DNA from: Candidatus Staskawiczbacteria bacterium
Lineage (GTDB): Bacteria; Patescibacteriota; Minisyncoccia; Minisyncoccales; Staskawiczbacteraceae
Reading direction: 5' to 3'
Assembly: GCA_903885445.1 (NCBI GenBank)
Contig: CAISIO010000029.1
Location: 1-38,380, forward strand
Length of the DNA: 38,380 nt
Part shown: in pieces, positions 1-7,322 of the stretch
Layout of the letters: each line of letters opens with the position of its first letter
Numbering within the stretch: the stretch's first letter is position 1
Position numbers and translations under genes: made by a program
The notes under the pieces: generated by a model
The model's database searches: none
What the model was told of the DNA's origin: nothing
What the model saw: the letters and a program-made list of their open reading frames with translations, nothing else

Positions 1-19
1 ATAAATTAAATAACATATT

Positions 20-2128
20 ATGGAAATGAATTACAAAAAAATAAGTTTTTTAATAATAATCATTGTTGCAGTTGTTCTATTAGGAGGCTTGGCTGTAAAT
101 CATTTCAAATATAATTTATCGTCATTTTTAACAGCATCATTAATACCTCCGCCTACGCAAATTAAAGATCAGCATATCACTGCTTTTGCGGTTTTCGCCG
201 GCGCAGCCATAAGCGATGCCACTCCTGCCTCTGGCTCTATAACCGGCGATGTCGGTTTGACGCCCACCGGCGGCACTGCTATCACCGGATTAACATGCGC
301 TGAAATGACAGGGGTTAGCAAAATATACGATAATAATGCCGGATATACGGGCAATCCTGCTGGCACAGCATGTTTAACAACCGATTCGGCCCTCCTAATT
401 ACAGCCAAGGGCGAACTAAGCGCGGCATATAACGATGCTAAAGGCCGAACAGGCGCCACCACAGTTACCGCCAATGCTACAGATTCTTTCGCTGGCATTG
501 GTACCGGCGTTGGCGGGTATACTTTAGCGCCCGGTGTCTATAAATCTGGCTCTTCAATGGGGGTTCCTGTATCGCTTACCCTTGATGGCGGTGGTAATAC
601 GAATGCAGTTTTTATATTCCAAACAGGCACTACGCTTAACACCGCAAACAGCAGCGTAATTAATTTGATTAATGGCACTCAGGCCTGCAATGTCTTCTGG
701 CAGGTTGGCAGTTCTGCGATACTTGGAACAGGTTCCGATTTCTCCGGAACTGTCATGGCCGCAGTTTCAATCACAGATGCCGGTGGCTCAACTGTTCACG
801 GAAGGCTGTTGGCCGATGCTGATAACACAGATGCCGATTCTACCGGTGCGGTCGCATTGAGCGGCACTCACGTTATTGTACCAACATGCGCGGATGCTCT
901 TGCTAATGGCGCTTGCGGAACCGCTGCTAAAAGTTATCTTTATACTGACGTAGCTTTTTCAGGAACAATGTGCGGCGATGGTAATGGAGTGACAACTCCT
1001 GCAAGCCCAGCCTTTCCAGCCGCCGGTAACTCAGTAACGTGGACATGCGCTGGAATTTATGGTGGAATTCCTTCCGGCACGTGTACGGCCTCAGCTGGTA
1101 GCGTGCCGCCCGCAACTCTCACTTTGGTTAAAACCATTATTGGCGGCGCTCAAACATTCGCAGATTTTCCATTAACAGCTACTGGGACAACTACCATCAC
1201 CGGTGTTTATCCTGCATCAGCTATTACTAATGCCATTGTTTCCGCCGGCACATATGCTCTTTCGGAAAAAACACAATCTGATTATACGGCAGGGGTATGG
1301 AGTTGTTTAAAAAACGACACTCCTCCAGCAGTTACTGGCGCTTCAATCGCACTCGCTTCTGGCGATAGCGCAATCTGTACTATTCAAAATACTTACTCGG
1401 GCGGTGGCGGAAACAGTTATCCCAAGACATTAGTGCCGCCGCTCATTGAGGTAGTAAAGGTGCCAAGTCCTTTGGCTTTGCCGAGTGGTCCTGGTCCTGT
1501 GACATATACGTATAAGCTTCGCAATATTGGAACGGTCCCGGTAAATAATATAACAATGGTTGATGACACTTGCGGGCCGGTAATTTTTGTTTCCGGTGAC
1601 ATGAATAGTGATTCAAGGCTGGACATGAATGAAACATGGACATACGATTGTTTTAAGACGCTTTCGGCAACCGACACAAACACCGTCGTCGCAACCGGAT
1701 GGGCTGATGGCGTAAGCGCGACCGATATAGCAACCGCCACAGTAGTTGTCGGTTCTCCTATAGTGCCTCCATTAATTCACGTGACAAAAGTTCCGAGTCC
1801 GTTGGCATTGCCTGCCGGAGGCGGAATGGTTACTTATACTAAAAAAGTTACCAATCCTGGAACAGTAGCGTTGAGCAATATCCAAATTGCCGATGATAAG
1901 TGTGGTGCTGTAAAATATGTTTCAGGAGACGCGAACAGTGATTCAAAGCTTGATCCCGCCGAAACATGGACATATTCATGCAGCGCGAATCTTACCAAAA
2001 CTACGACAAACACAGTCACTGTGAGCGGCCAAGCCAACGGTTTGACGGCTAGAGACTTTGCAATTGCTACTGTTATTGTGGCTACGCCTAAGTTACCAAA
2101 TACGGGTTTTGCTCCTAGCGTTAAATAG
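20..2128 (+). CDS. Secreted ice-binding-like (DUF3494) protein with DUF11-like repeats and LPNTG tail
   Basis: A 702-aa exported protein. Residues about 8-27 form a hydrophobic signal anchor. Residues about 54-290 match the DUF3494 ice-binding-like fold (AGAAISDATP, GDVGLTPTGG, GGYTLAPGVYKSG, VFIFQTGTTL, FSGTVMA). A Cys-containing module follows (about 291-365), then a prealbumin-like domain (about 366-465), then two tandem DUF11-like repeats, each opening with PPLI-V-KVPSPLALP and spaced about 109 residues. The last residues are LPNTGFAPSVK, a sortase-type motif without the usual hydrophobic helix and basic tail. A sortase gene starts 8 bp downstream, implying a substrate-enzyme pair. The family includes true antifreeze proteins, but many members are surface adhesins, so ice binding is not assured. 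The start is ATG at 20 or 26; no SD is visible. Confidence 0.85.
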   Translation: MEMNYKKISFLIIIIVAVVLLGGLAVNHFKYNLSSFLTASLIPPPTQIKDQHITAFAVFAGAAISDATPASGSITGDVGLTPTGGTAITGLTCAEMTGVSKIYDNNAGYTGNPAGTACLTTDSALLITAKGELSAAYNDAKGRTGATTVTANATDSFAGIGTGVGGYTLAPGVYKSGSSMGVPVSLTLDGGGNTNAVFIFQTGTTLNTANSSVINLINGTQACNVFWQVGSSAILGTGSDFSGTVMAAVSITDAGGSTVHGRLLADADNTDADSTGAVALSGTHVIVPTCADALANGACGTAAKSYLYTDVAFSGTMCGDGNGVTTPASPAFPAAGNSVTWTCAGIYGGIPSGTCTASAGSVPPATLTLVKTIIGGAQTFADFPLTATGTTTITGVYPASAITNAIVSAGTYALSEKTQSDYTAGVWSCLKNDTPPAVTGASIALASGDSAICTIQNTYSGGGGNSYPKTLVPPLIEVVKVPSPLALPSGPGPVTYTYKLRNIGTVPVNNITMVDDTCGPVIFVSGDMNSDSRLDMNETWTYDCFKTLSATDTNTVVATGWADGVSATDIATATVVVGSPIVPPLIHVTKVPSPLALPAGGGMVTYTKKVTNPGTVALSNIQIADDKCGAVKYVSGDANSDSKLDPAETWTYSCSANLTKTTTNTVTVSGQANGLTARDFAIATVIVATPKLPNTGFAPSVK

Positions 2129-2136
2129 CATCTAAA

Positions 2137-2787
2137 ATGTTATCAAAACAAACATTGTTGGTAACTCTTTTTATAGGATGCGCGTTTTGTATAACAGCTA
2201 TTTTATTTTTGTTTTTTAATTTATTCGGTAATTTTAATGTAAAATTAGTATCGCATGCAGACAGTAAAGCTCCACAAAATTTGGTTAACAACAAGCCGGT
2301 AGAGTTTATCAAAAGCGTCTCTTCGTCAGTACAAGCGAGCTCAGGAATTCCAATTCGCCTCAAGATTCCAAATATTAGCGTTGATGCGCCGATAGATTCG
2401 GTGGGCGTTACATCCGGCGGAGCAGTCGGCGTGCCAAATGGCCCCACTAATGTAGCATGGTTTAATCTTGGACCGCGTCCTGGAGATAATGGCAGCGCTG
2501 TTATCACCGGACATTATGGCCATTGGAAAAATGGCGGAGGGTCGGTATTTGATGATTTAAATAAATTAAAACCAGGCGACAAAATAAATGTTGAATATAT
2601 ACAAGGAGTGACTGTCACTTTTGTGGTGCGAGAATTGCGTACGTATGGCCAGAATGAATATGCTCCGGAAGTATTTGGCTCGGGCGATGGAAAAGCGCAT
2701 CTTAACCTCATTACTTGCGAAGGAACCTGGATTGTGGCTCAAAAAACTTACTCCAACAGGCTCGTGGTATTTACTGATAAAGAATAA
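2137..2787 (+). CDS. Sortase family transpeptidase
   Basis: A 216-aa sortase. Residues about 5-30 are a membrane helix, so the catalytic domain faces outward. The triad is visible: His126 in VITGHYGHW, Cys194 in LITCEG, Arg208 in YSNRLVV. Sortases cleave an LPXTG-like motif and join the substrate to an amine acceptor. The gene lies 8 bp after the LPNTG protein, which is its likely substrate. Sequence and length fit the class D/E/F-like sortases common in Patescibacteria; I cannot fix the class by eye. It is followed by a terminator-like hairpin. No SD precedes the ATG, so translation may be coupled to the upstream gene. Confidence 0.88.
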   Translation: MLSKQTLLVTLFIGCAFCITAILFLFFNLFGNFNVKLVSHADSKAPQNLVNNKPVEFIKSVSSSVQASSGIPIRLKIPNISVDAPIDSVGVTSGGAVGVPNGPTNVAWFNLGPRPGDNGSAVITGHYGHWKNGGGSVFDDLNKLKPGDKINVEYIQGVTVTFVVRELRTYGQNEYAPEVFGSGDGKAHLNLITCEGTWIVAQKTYSNRLVVFTDKE

Positions 2788-2803
2788 ATAAAGTTAGACT
2801 AAA

Positions 2804-2831
2804 CTATGCCAGTTAATACTGGCATTTTAGT
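2804..2831 (+). terminator. Hairpin terminator after the sortase gene
   Basis: TGCCAGT (2807-2813) pairs with ACTGGCA (2818-2824) across a 4-nt loop and is followed by TTTT. It lies 20 bp after the sortase stop codon. Confidence 0.65.
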
Positions 2832-2857
2832 TAAATTTGGGATATAAATAATAAAGA

Positions 2858-3187
2858 ATGCTGAATAAAAACAGTAAGAGTTTGGTTTTTTCTAAAGTCT
2901 CTGTAAACGAGCTGATTCTTTTTTGCGTACATTCTGTAATTTCTAATTCCGAGCAATGCAGTTTTGAAAGATTAGTGAAGGAATGTTTTACGCTATTTCC
3001 CGACACGCTTAGGTTCGCACGATATCCTATTTGGCCAGACTCGCGCAAGTTAGACAGGCCATTGAGGGCGCTTCGCAACGAAAAACTGATAATTGGCGAC
3101 CCAAAAACATATTTTATTCTTACGAGGACAGGAGAAGAAAAAGCAACGGCGGTTTCAAAATCATTAAGGCAGGGGAAATTGTTATGA
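2858..3187 (+). CDS. Small winged-helix-like protein upstream of mltG
   Basis: A 109-aa protein of unknown function. The alternating helices and the C-terminal part (RPLRALRNEKLIIGDPKTYFILTRTGEEKA) resemble a winged-helix wing with a terminal helix, as in small DNA-binding proteins, but no family is recognised. Its stop overlaps the mltG start as ATGA at 3184-3187, which supports both genes and suggests translational coupling. A TATAAA at 2843-2848 ends 9 nt before the ATG, so the transcript would have a very short leader. A DNA-binding role is inference only. Confidence 0.65.
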   Translation: MLNKNSKSLVFSKVSVNELILFCVHSVISNSEQCSFERLVKECFTLFPDTLRFARYPIWPDSRKLDRPLRALRNEKLIIGDPKTYFILTRTGEEKATAVSKSLRQGKLL

Positions 3188-4245
3188 TAAGAAATAATTT
3201 TTTTAAAAATAAAAACTATTCTGCGGTACCGCTAAAATCTTTAAAAAAGGTTTCATCACTTATTGGGATTGTTTTTTTGTTGCTGGTTTCATATATTTTT
3301 TTCCAGGTTTATGTTCCGGCAGATCCAGCCTCTCACGAGACAGTAACTTTTACCGCGCAAAAGGGATTGGGAGACGATGAAATAGGAAATAGCTTGCAGA
3401 AAATGGGAATAATCAGAAGCAGTTATTTTTTTAAGTTTTATGTGATACTGTCTTTGAGGCATTCCAGCCTGAAAGCAGGGGATTATATCGTTTCTCCGAA
3501 AATGTCCATCTATGAAATCGCAAATGAAATATCTCAAGGAAATGTAATTAAAGATAAAATTGTTGTTTATGAAGGTTGGGATATAAATGATATAGGCAAG
3601 TATTTGGAGTCGCGCGATATTTGCACGGAGGCTGATTTTGTCAAAGCCGCAAGTAAAGATTACAGCAGTAATTTTGATTTTTTGAAAGACCTGCCTCGCG
3701 ATAGGGCGGGCAAGCCAAGCGCCAGTTTGGAGGGATATCTTTTCCCCGATACCTACGAGATTTCAAAAGGCGAAACCTGCGACGGCTTTGTACTGATGAT
3801 GCTGGAAAATTTTGACAAAAAGTTAACTCCTGACTTGCGCGCTGAAATTACAAGACAAAAAAAATCAATTTTTGACGTGGTAACGATGGCTTCGCTGATA
3901 GAAAAAGAAGTCAGGACTTTGAGCGACAAAAAAATAGTTTCGGGAATTTTGTGGAAACGATTATTAATTGGCATGGCGTTGCAATTAGACTCAACGATAA
4001 ATTATATTACAAACGGAAATGATCCGTCGGTTTCAATTAAAAACACAAAAATCGATTCGCCATATAATACCTATAAATATCCGGGTTTGCCAAAAGGTCC
4101 AATTTCGAACTCGGGAATTGATTCTATAAACGCCGCAATTTATCCGACAGCAACTAAATATTGGTTTTATCTTTCCGACGGCAAAACTTATTTCAGCGAA
4201 ACTTTAGATCAGCACAACGCCGCCAAAGCCAAATACCTGGATTAG
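3184..4245 (+). CDS. mltG: Endolytic murein transglycosylase MltG (YceG-like)
   Basis: A 353-aa membrane-anchored lytic transglycosylase that cleaves nascent glycan strands and terminates their growth. The ORF track starts at 3031, but ATG 3184 is preferred: it forms an ATGA overlap with the upstream gene and places one membrane helix near the N terminus (SLIGIVFLLLVSYIFFQVYV). The LysM-like part includes GDYIVSPKMSIYEIANEIS. The catalytic core holds SLIEKEV, with the presumed catalytic Glu240, then LQLDSTINY and PYNTYKYPGLPKGPISNSG, where the family usually has NPG. The following genes (rplJ-rplL) have their own promoter. Confidence 0.92.
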   Translation: MIRNNFFKNKNYSAVPLKSLKKVSSLIGIVFLLLVSYIFFQVYVPADPASHETVTFTAQKGLGDDEIGNSLQKMGIIRSSYFFKFYVILSLRHSSLKAGDYIVSPKMSIYEIANEISQGNVIKDKIVVYEGWDINDIGKYLESRDICTEADFVKAASKDYSSNFDFLKDLPRDRAGKPSASLEGYLFPDTYEISKGETCDGFVLMMLENFDKKLTPDLRAEITRQKKSIFDVVTMASLIEKEVRTLSDKKIVSGILWKRLLIGMALQLDSTINYITNGNDPSVSIKNTKIDSPYNTYKYPGLPKGPISNSGIDSINAAIYPTATKYWFYLSDGKTYFSETLDQHNAAKAKYLD

Positions 4246-4254
4246 TCGAGGCTA

Positions 4255-4283
4255 TTGACATATAGGGGAAGATAGATTAAGAT
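4255..4283 (+). promoter_or_regulatory. Promoter of the rplJ-rplL operon
   Basis: A perfect -35 TTGACA (4255-4260) is separated by 17 nt from TAAGAT (4278-4283). It starts 10 bp after the mltG stop and just upstream of the L10 leader. Confidence 0.65.
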
Positions 4284-4300
4284 AATAACATAATTAATAA

Positions 4301-4345
4301 TCCGCAGACAGCAGGTGGCGAGAGCCGTAATTCCTGCCGAGGATA
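4301..4345 (+). ncRNA. Ribosomal protein L10 leader RNA
   Basis: The segment resembles the known L10 leader (CAGACAGCAGGTG, then CTGCCGAGG), which binds the L10-L12 complex for autoregulation. GCAGG (4311-4315) pairs with CCTGC (4333-4337). It lies between the promoter and rplJ. Confidence 0.8.
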
Positions 4346-4370
4346 AACATATTTTTAAGTGTTTATTTTC

Positions 4371-4398
4371 ATCTGCGTAAAGGCAGATTTTTATTTTT
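4371..4398 (+). terminator. Attenuator-like hairpin abutting the rplJ start codon
   Basis: ATCTGC (4371-4376) pairs with GCAGAT (4383-4388) and is followed by TTTTTATTTTT running into the ATG at 4399. GGCAG (4382-4386) could pair instead with CTGCC (4334-4338) in the L10 leader, which gives a mutually exclusive switch. The regulatory reading is inference. Confidence 0.6.
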
Positions 4399-4896
4399 AT
4401 GGCACTAACAAAAGCGCAGAAAACAAAGCAAATAGACAGCGTAAAAGAAAAGATTGCGAAACAGAAATCGGTGATTTTTGTTGATTTCGCAAAGGTTCCG
4501 TCAAAGGATATGTTCAGCTTGAGAAAAACTTTGAAGGAAGGAGGGTGCAATTTAAAGGTCGCTAAGAAGACATTGGTAAGAATCGCCTTTGGTCAGTCCG
4601 GAGTTACTTTCTGGAACAAAATGAAAGCGGTAATCCCAGGACAATTGGCGTTGGTTTTTGGAATTGAGGACGAAATTGCTCCAGCAAGAATCGCCAATGA
4701 TTTCGCCAAAAAGCAGGAGAATTTGAAGATTTTGGGAGGAATTTTTGAGAACAGGTTTATTGAAAAGGCTAAAGTATTGGAATTGGCCAGCATACCGCCA
4801 AGGAATATATTGCTGGGAAGATTGGTTGGTTCTATATACAGTCCGGTATCAAGTTTTGTGAGAGTTTTAAATAAAATATCAGAAAAAAATAATTAA
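4399..4896 (+). CDS. rplJ: 50S ribosomal protein L10
   Basis: A 165-aa L10 protein that forms the base of the ribosomal stalk and carries L7/L12 dimers. Family features include ALTKAQKTKQIDSVKEKI, a segment typical of the L10 N terminus (VIFVDFAKVPSKDMFSLRKTLKEGG) and VAKKTLVRIA. The C-terminal helix that binds L7/L12 would be KVLELASIPPRNILLGRLVG onward. There is no SD; the ATG follows a T-rich tract of a terminator-like hairpin. rplK and rplA are not adjacent, unlike in many bacteria; mltG lies upstream instead. Confidence 0.95.
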   Translation: MALTKAQKTKQIDSVKEKIAKQKSVIFVDFAKVPSKDMFSLRKTLKEGGCNLKVAKKTLVRIAFGQSGVTFWNKMKAVIPGQLALVFGIEDEIAPARIANDFAKKQENLKILGGIFENRFIEKAKVLELASIPPRNILLGRLVGSIYSPVSSFVRVLNKISEKNN

Positions 4897-4908
4897 TTAT
4901 CGCTCGGC

Positions 4909-4986
4909 AACAAACTTTTTTCCGGCTGTTGGTAGCCCCCTTTGTCTCTTCGGAGACAAGTGGACCAAGGCCTACAAAAAGTTTAT
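4909..4986 (+). ncRNA. Structured RNA between rplJ and rplL
   Basis: The 112-bp gap folds into an outer stem AAACTTTTT (4912-4920) / AAAAAGTTT (4976-4984) and an inner stem TGTCTC (4933-4938) / GAGACA (4943-4948) closed by a C(UUCG)G tetraloop. GTAG and CTAC segments between them could add another helix. This may be a processing, stabilising or cis-regulatory element; no named family is recognised. Confidence 0.5.
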
Positions 4987-5008
4987 TACCTCGCTTAAAT
5001 AAAACAAT

Positions 5009-5410
5009 ATGACAGAAGAAACAAAAGTAGAAGTTCCAGCTAAATTTGAAAAAATGGTAGCTGAAATAGAAAAAATGCCAGTTGTAGAATTGGCAGAATT
5101 AGTGAAAGTTTTGGAGGCTAAATTCGGCGTTTCAGCAGCAGCTCCAGTGGCAGTTGCAGCAGCGGCAGCCGGACCGGTTGAGGAAAAGACATCTTTCAAT
5201 GTTGAGTTGAAAGAAGTCGGAGCTCAGAAAATTGAAGTCATCAAAGTTGTCAGAGATGTGACTGCAAAAGGATTGAAAGAATCAAAAGACTTGGTTGACG
5301 CCGCCGCAGCAGGAACAGCCCAGATGGTAAAAGAAGGAGTCAAGAAAGAAGAAGCAGCTGAAATTCAAAAGAAATTTACAGCAGCCGGAGCCAAAGTAGA
5401 AATCAAATAA
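5009..5410 (+). CDS. rplL: 50S ribosomal protein L7/L12
   Basis: A 133-aa stalk protein that recruits translation GTPases. The N-terminal dimerisation part ([19 protein letters not shown]) is followed by the Ala-rich hinge ([17 protein letters not shown]) and the C-terminal domain with [23 protein letters not shown] and [21 protein letters not shown]. It follows rplJ at 112 bp across a structured RNA region and ends at a strong terminator. No clear SD precedes the start. Confidence 0.96.
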   Translation: MTEETKVEVPAKFEKMVAEIEKMPVVELAELVKVLEAKFGVSAAAPVAVAAAAAGPVEEKTSFNVELKEVGAQKIEVIKVVRDVTAKGLKESKDLVDAAAAGTAQMVKEGVKKEEAAEIQKKFTAAGAKVEIK

Positions 5411-5420
5411 ATCTTTTTAA

Positions 5421-5456
5421 CAAAAGCAGGGGATTGAACCCCTGTTTTTGTTTGTT
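5421..5456 (+). terminator. Terminator of rplJ-rplL
   Basis: CAGGGG (5427-5432) and CCCCTG (5439-5444) form a stem around ATTGAA, extended by AAAA/TTTT pairs and followed by TTTTTGTTTG. Confidence 0.9.
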
Positions 5457-5464
5457 TTAAATTA

Positions 5465-5493
5465 TTGACATAAATATTTTGTTATGCCATACT
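5465..5493 (+). promoter_or_regulatory. Promoter of the GC-rich lone gene
   Basis: A perfect TTGACA (5465-5470) lies 17 nt from CATACT (5488-5493). The GC-rich leader that follows contains GTGT/ACAC and ATGGC/GCCAT pairings and an SD-like GGGAG before the ATG. Confidence 0.65.
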
Positions 5494-5584
5494 AATTTTA
5501 GTTTGAACGTTGAGTCTGATGGCTGTATAAATGTGTCGCAAGGCGCGCCACACAGCTGTTGCCATATGGGATGGGAGATGAATC

Positions 5585-6394
5585 ATGAAGTATGTAGCGA
5601 TTGTTTTGGCGTCGGTGGCGATTGCCGGGTACTGCGGGTACGTCGCGGGTAAGCTCGATAGGATTTCTTCCCAACTAGAGCCCGTTCCCAAACCTGCTTT
5701 AGCAGCTCCGGCGAGCGCGCCGGCGGCATCGCAGCCGAATGCGAGTGTTTGTGTCGATTTCACACGGTCGAAAACCGTCGACCTCTCGGCGGGCGCGTTG
5801 GACGAAAGCACACTGTCGAGAATTCGAGACGAGGACAAACAAAATGTCGGCGGTGTGCTGAAGAATCGCTTGTCAGTTTTTCAAACGTCCAAAGGTTTTT
5901 TTCGGGTCGTTCTATGTTTCGGCCGGCAATCAATCGACCCGAATTCGGCAAGTGACGGCAAGGGTGTTATGTACGCTACGCTCCAACTGCCTAGCGGCAA
6001 ATGGACGGCTGACACCCTGGACATCGTTGGTGTATCTACATCTGCCGATGATGGCTACCTTATTTGCCGGTTTGGCGTTTATCAGCTAGTGGGCGCCGAT
6101 AAACTCATCAGGATAGTTTCATTCGCGGACAACGGCTCGCGAGGAGCGCCGATGATTCGGCGTGGAAGCCCCTGGGCGAATCGGTACTGGGAGGTCTCAA
6201 AGTCCGACTCATCGGGCTTTGGTGGATTTCTGGAATGTGCCAACGGGGTTTGGCTATTCCGTCGCTACAATGGAATCCGCAAGGGCTGGGTGGACAAGTT
6301 TCTCCCTGACGGAGATAAACGCGTGATTTTCCTTTCCGAGGGACTCCACCCGATCGAGTTTTACCCTGAGATTGGGGAGTTCACCGATTTGTGA
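5585..6394 (+). CDS. Hypothetical secreted or membrane-anchored protein of foreign base composition
   Basis: A 269-aa protein of unrecognised family. The N terminus is a signal peptide or anchor (KYVAIVLASVAIAGYCGYVAG) followed by an Ala/Pro-rich linker up to residue about 57, then a soluble domain with aromatic and Gly-rich segments (KGFFRVVLCFG, WANRYWEVSKSDSSGFGGFLE, WLFRRYNGIRKGW). The base composition differs from its neighbours (bases 6181-6240 contain 32 G/C of 60), and it has its own promoter, an SD (GGGAGATGAATC-ATG) and a strong terminator. It therefore looks like a self-contained, horizontally acquired unit inserted between rplL and tRNA-Val. I assign no function. Confidence 0.75.
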   Translation: MKYVAIVLASVAIAGYCGYVAGKLDRISSQLEPVPKPALAAPASAPAASQPNASVCVDFTRSKTVDLSAGALDESTLSRIRDEDKQNVGGVLKNRLSVFQTSKGFFRVVLCFGRQSIDPNSASDGKGVMYATLQLPSGKWTADTLDIVGVSTSADDGYLICRFGVYQLVGADKLIRIVSFADNGSRGAPMIRRGSPWANRYWEVSKSDSSGFGGFLECANGVWLFRRYNGIRKGWVDKFLPDGDKRVIFLSEGLHPIEFYPEIGEFTDL

Positions 6395-6410
6395 GCTATG
6401 CATGCGTTAA

Positions 6411-6461
6411 GGCGTTGGCGGAGCGAGAGTAAAATCTCGTTCTGCCAACGCTGTTTTTTTT
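6411..6461 (+). terminator. Strong GC-rich terminator of the lone gene
   Basis: GCGTTGGC pairs with GCCAACGC and the inner CGAGA with TCTCG around GTAAAA, followed by CTGTTTTTTTT. A related hairpin sequence occurs at 31839-31870. Confidence 0.9.
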
Positions 6462-6470
6462 GCGAAAAAG

Positions 6471-6479
6471 TGGTAAAAT
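6471..6479 (+). promoter_or_regulatory. Extended -10 promoter of tRNA-Val
   Basis: TGGTAAAAT (6471-6479) is an extended -10 element ending 18 nt before the tRNA. No convincing -35 element is visible. Confidence 0.6.
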
Positions 6480-6497
6480 CTTTAAATGGGTATAAGC

Positions 6498-6569
6498 GGG
6501 CAGTTAGCTCAGTGGTAGAGCGTTCCGTTCACATCGGAAAGGCCATAGGTTCGAATCCTATACCGCCCA
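6498..6569 (+). tRNA. tRNA-Val (anticodon CAC)
   Basis: A 72-nt cloverleaf. The acceptor arm GGGCAGT/ACCGCCC has one A-C mismatch. The D arm is GCTC-AGTGGTA-GAGC, the anticodon arm TTCCG-TTCACAT-CGGAA, and the T arm ATAGG-TTCGAAT-CCTAT. CCA is not encoded. Confidence 0.93.
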
Positions 6570-6585
6570 CATTTATTATAAAATT

Positions 6586-6930
6586 ATGAACTGGAAGAGT
6601 AATTTTAAAGAAGGTAGGGAATTATTTTTAGCAACATCTTCTAAAGATGGCGTCCCTCATGCCAATATAGTTATCTCTTGTGGCTTTGCCGATGATAAAT
6701 TATTGGTTGCGGATTGCCAGATGGTAACAACTGTAAAAAATCTTAAAGAGAATCCGAATATTTGTTTAGTTGGAGGGCACATCAGGTTGAAAGGATTTGT
6801 TGATATTTTTTCTTCGGGCGAGTATTTTGAGGCGTGTGTTAGGAAATCTAAGGGGTATAACGTTAGGCACGCGATAGTTGTTGATGTAGAAGAAGTTTTT
6901 GATTTAAATAAAGTTACTGTGATAAATTAA
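6586..6930 (+). CDS. Pyridoxamine 5'-phosphate oxidase-like FMN-binding protein
   Basis: A 114-aa protein resembling the split-barrel PNPOx-like family: LATSSKDGVPHANIV at the N terminus, a middle strand pair (DDKLLVADCQMVTTVKNLKENPNICLV) and GFVDIFSSGEYFEACV. Members bind FMN or related flavins and act as small oxidoreductases; the substrate cannot be inferred. It starts 16 bp after tRNA-Val, and its stop overlaps the next start (TAATG). Confidence 0.8.
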   Translation: MNWKSNFKEGRELFLATSSKDGVPHANIVISCGFADDKLLVADCQMVTTVKNLKENPNICLVGGHIRLKGFVDIFSSGEYFEACVRKSKGYNVRHAIVVDVEEVFDLNKVTVIN

Positions 6931-7322
6931 TGAGCGGTAATTTTAGAAAACTAGTTTGGACTGAGCACTCTCAGATAAAAATGAGACAGTACGGGCTTTC
7001 AAAACAGAAACTTTTAGGAATACTTTCAAAGCCCGAACGGAAAGAGCAGGGGATTGCGCCTGGCACAACCGCGGTAATGAGGACTAATAAGGTCTTCTTT
7101 AATGCAAAACAAGTAACTCTAAAAACCGCCTGGCAAAAGCCGAAAAAAGCTCCAGGGGAAATTTGGATAATGTATAAAGACGTTAAAAACTCTGCTAAAT
7201 ACAGCGAGCAGGTAAGAAGAATTATCAGCGCCTGGCGTTATCCGGGCATTTCAAAGCCTGGCGAAGCCATCCCTGTCCCAGACGATATTAAAATCTTTCT
7301 GGAAAGTGGTATAATGGATTAA
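6930..7322 (+). CDS. Hypothetical protein, possibly DUF4258-like
   Basis: A 130-aa basic soluble protein. The N-terminal part (LVWTEHSQIKMRQYGLSKQKLLGILSKPERKEQG) loosely resembles DUF4258, in which a His and an R/K-M pair precede a short helix, followed by strands ending in IWIMYKD. A C-terminal extension (WRYPGISKPGEAIPVPDDI) is outside that fold. The similarity is weak and no activity is claimed. It overlaps both neighbours by one base (TAATG), so it belongs to the four-gene run ending with the Clp-like ATPase. Its 3' end contains an extended -10 promoter for the next gene. Confidence 0.6.
   Translation: MSGNFRKLVWTEHSQIKMRQYGLSKQKLLGILSKPERKEQGIAPGTTAVMRTNKVFFNAKQVTLKTAWQKPKKAPGEIWIMYKDVKNSAKYSEQVRRIISAWRYPGISKPGEAIPVPDDIKIFLESGIMD
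7307..7315 (+). promoter_or_regulatory. Internal extended -10 promoter giving a leaderless start
   Basis: TGGTATAAT (7307-7315) is a perfect extended -10. Six bases separate it from the ATG at 7322, so transcription would begin at about the start codon. Confidence 0.65.

Noticed and set aside
3031-3183. Upstream extension of the mltG ORF
   Set aside because: It overlaps the 109-aa gene in another frame and lacks MltG features; ATG 3184 gives an ATGA overlap and a normal membrane anchor.
6395-6470. Integron attC site behind the lone gene
   Set aside because: The hairpin lacks the paired RYYYAAC/GTTRRRY core sites and ends in a T tract, so it is better read as a terminator.
6398-6589. 63-aa ORF after the lone gene
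   Set aside because: It runs through a terminator and the whole of tRNA-Val, so it is not a plausible coding region.
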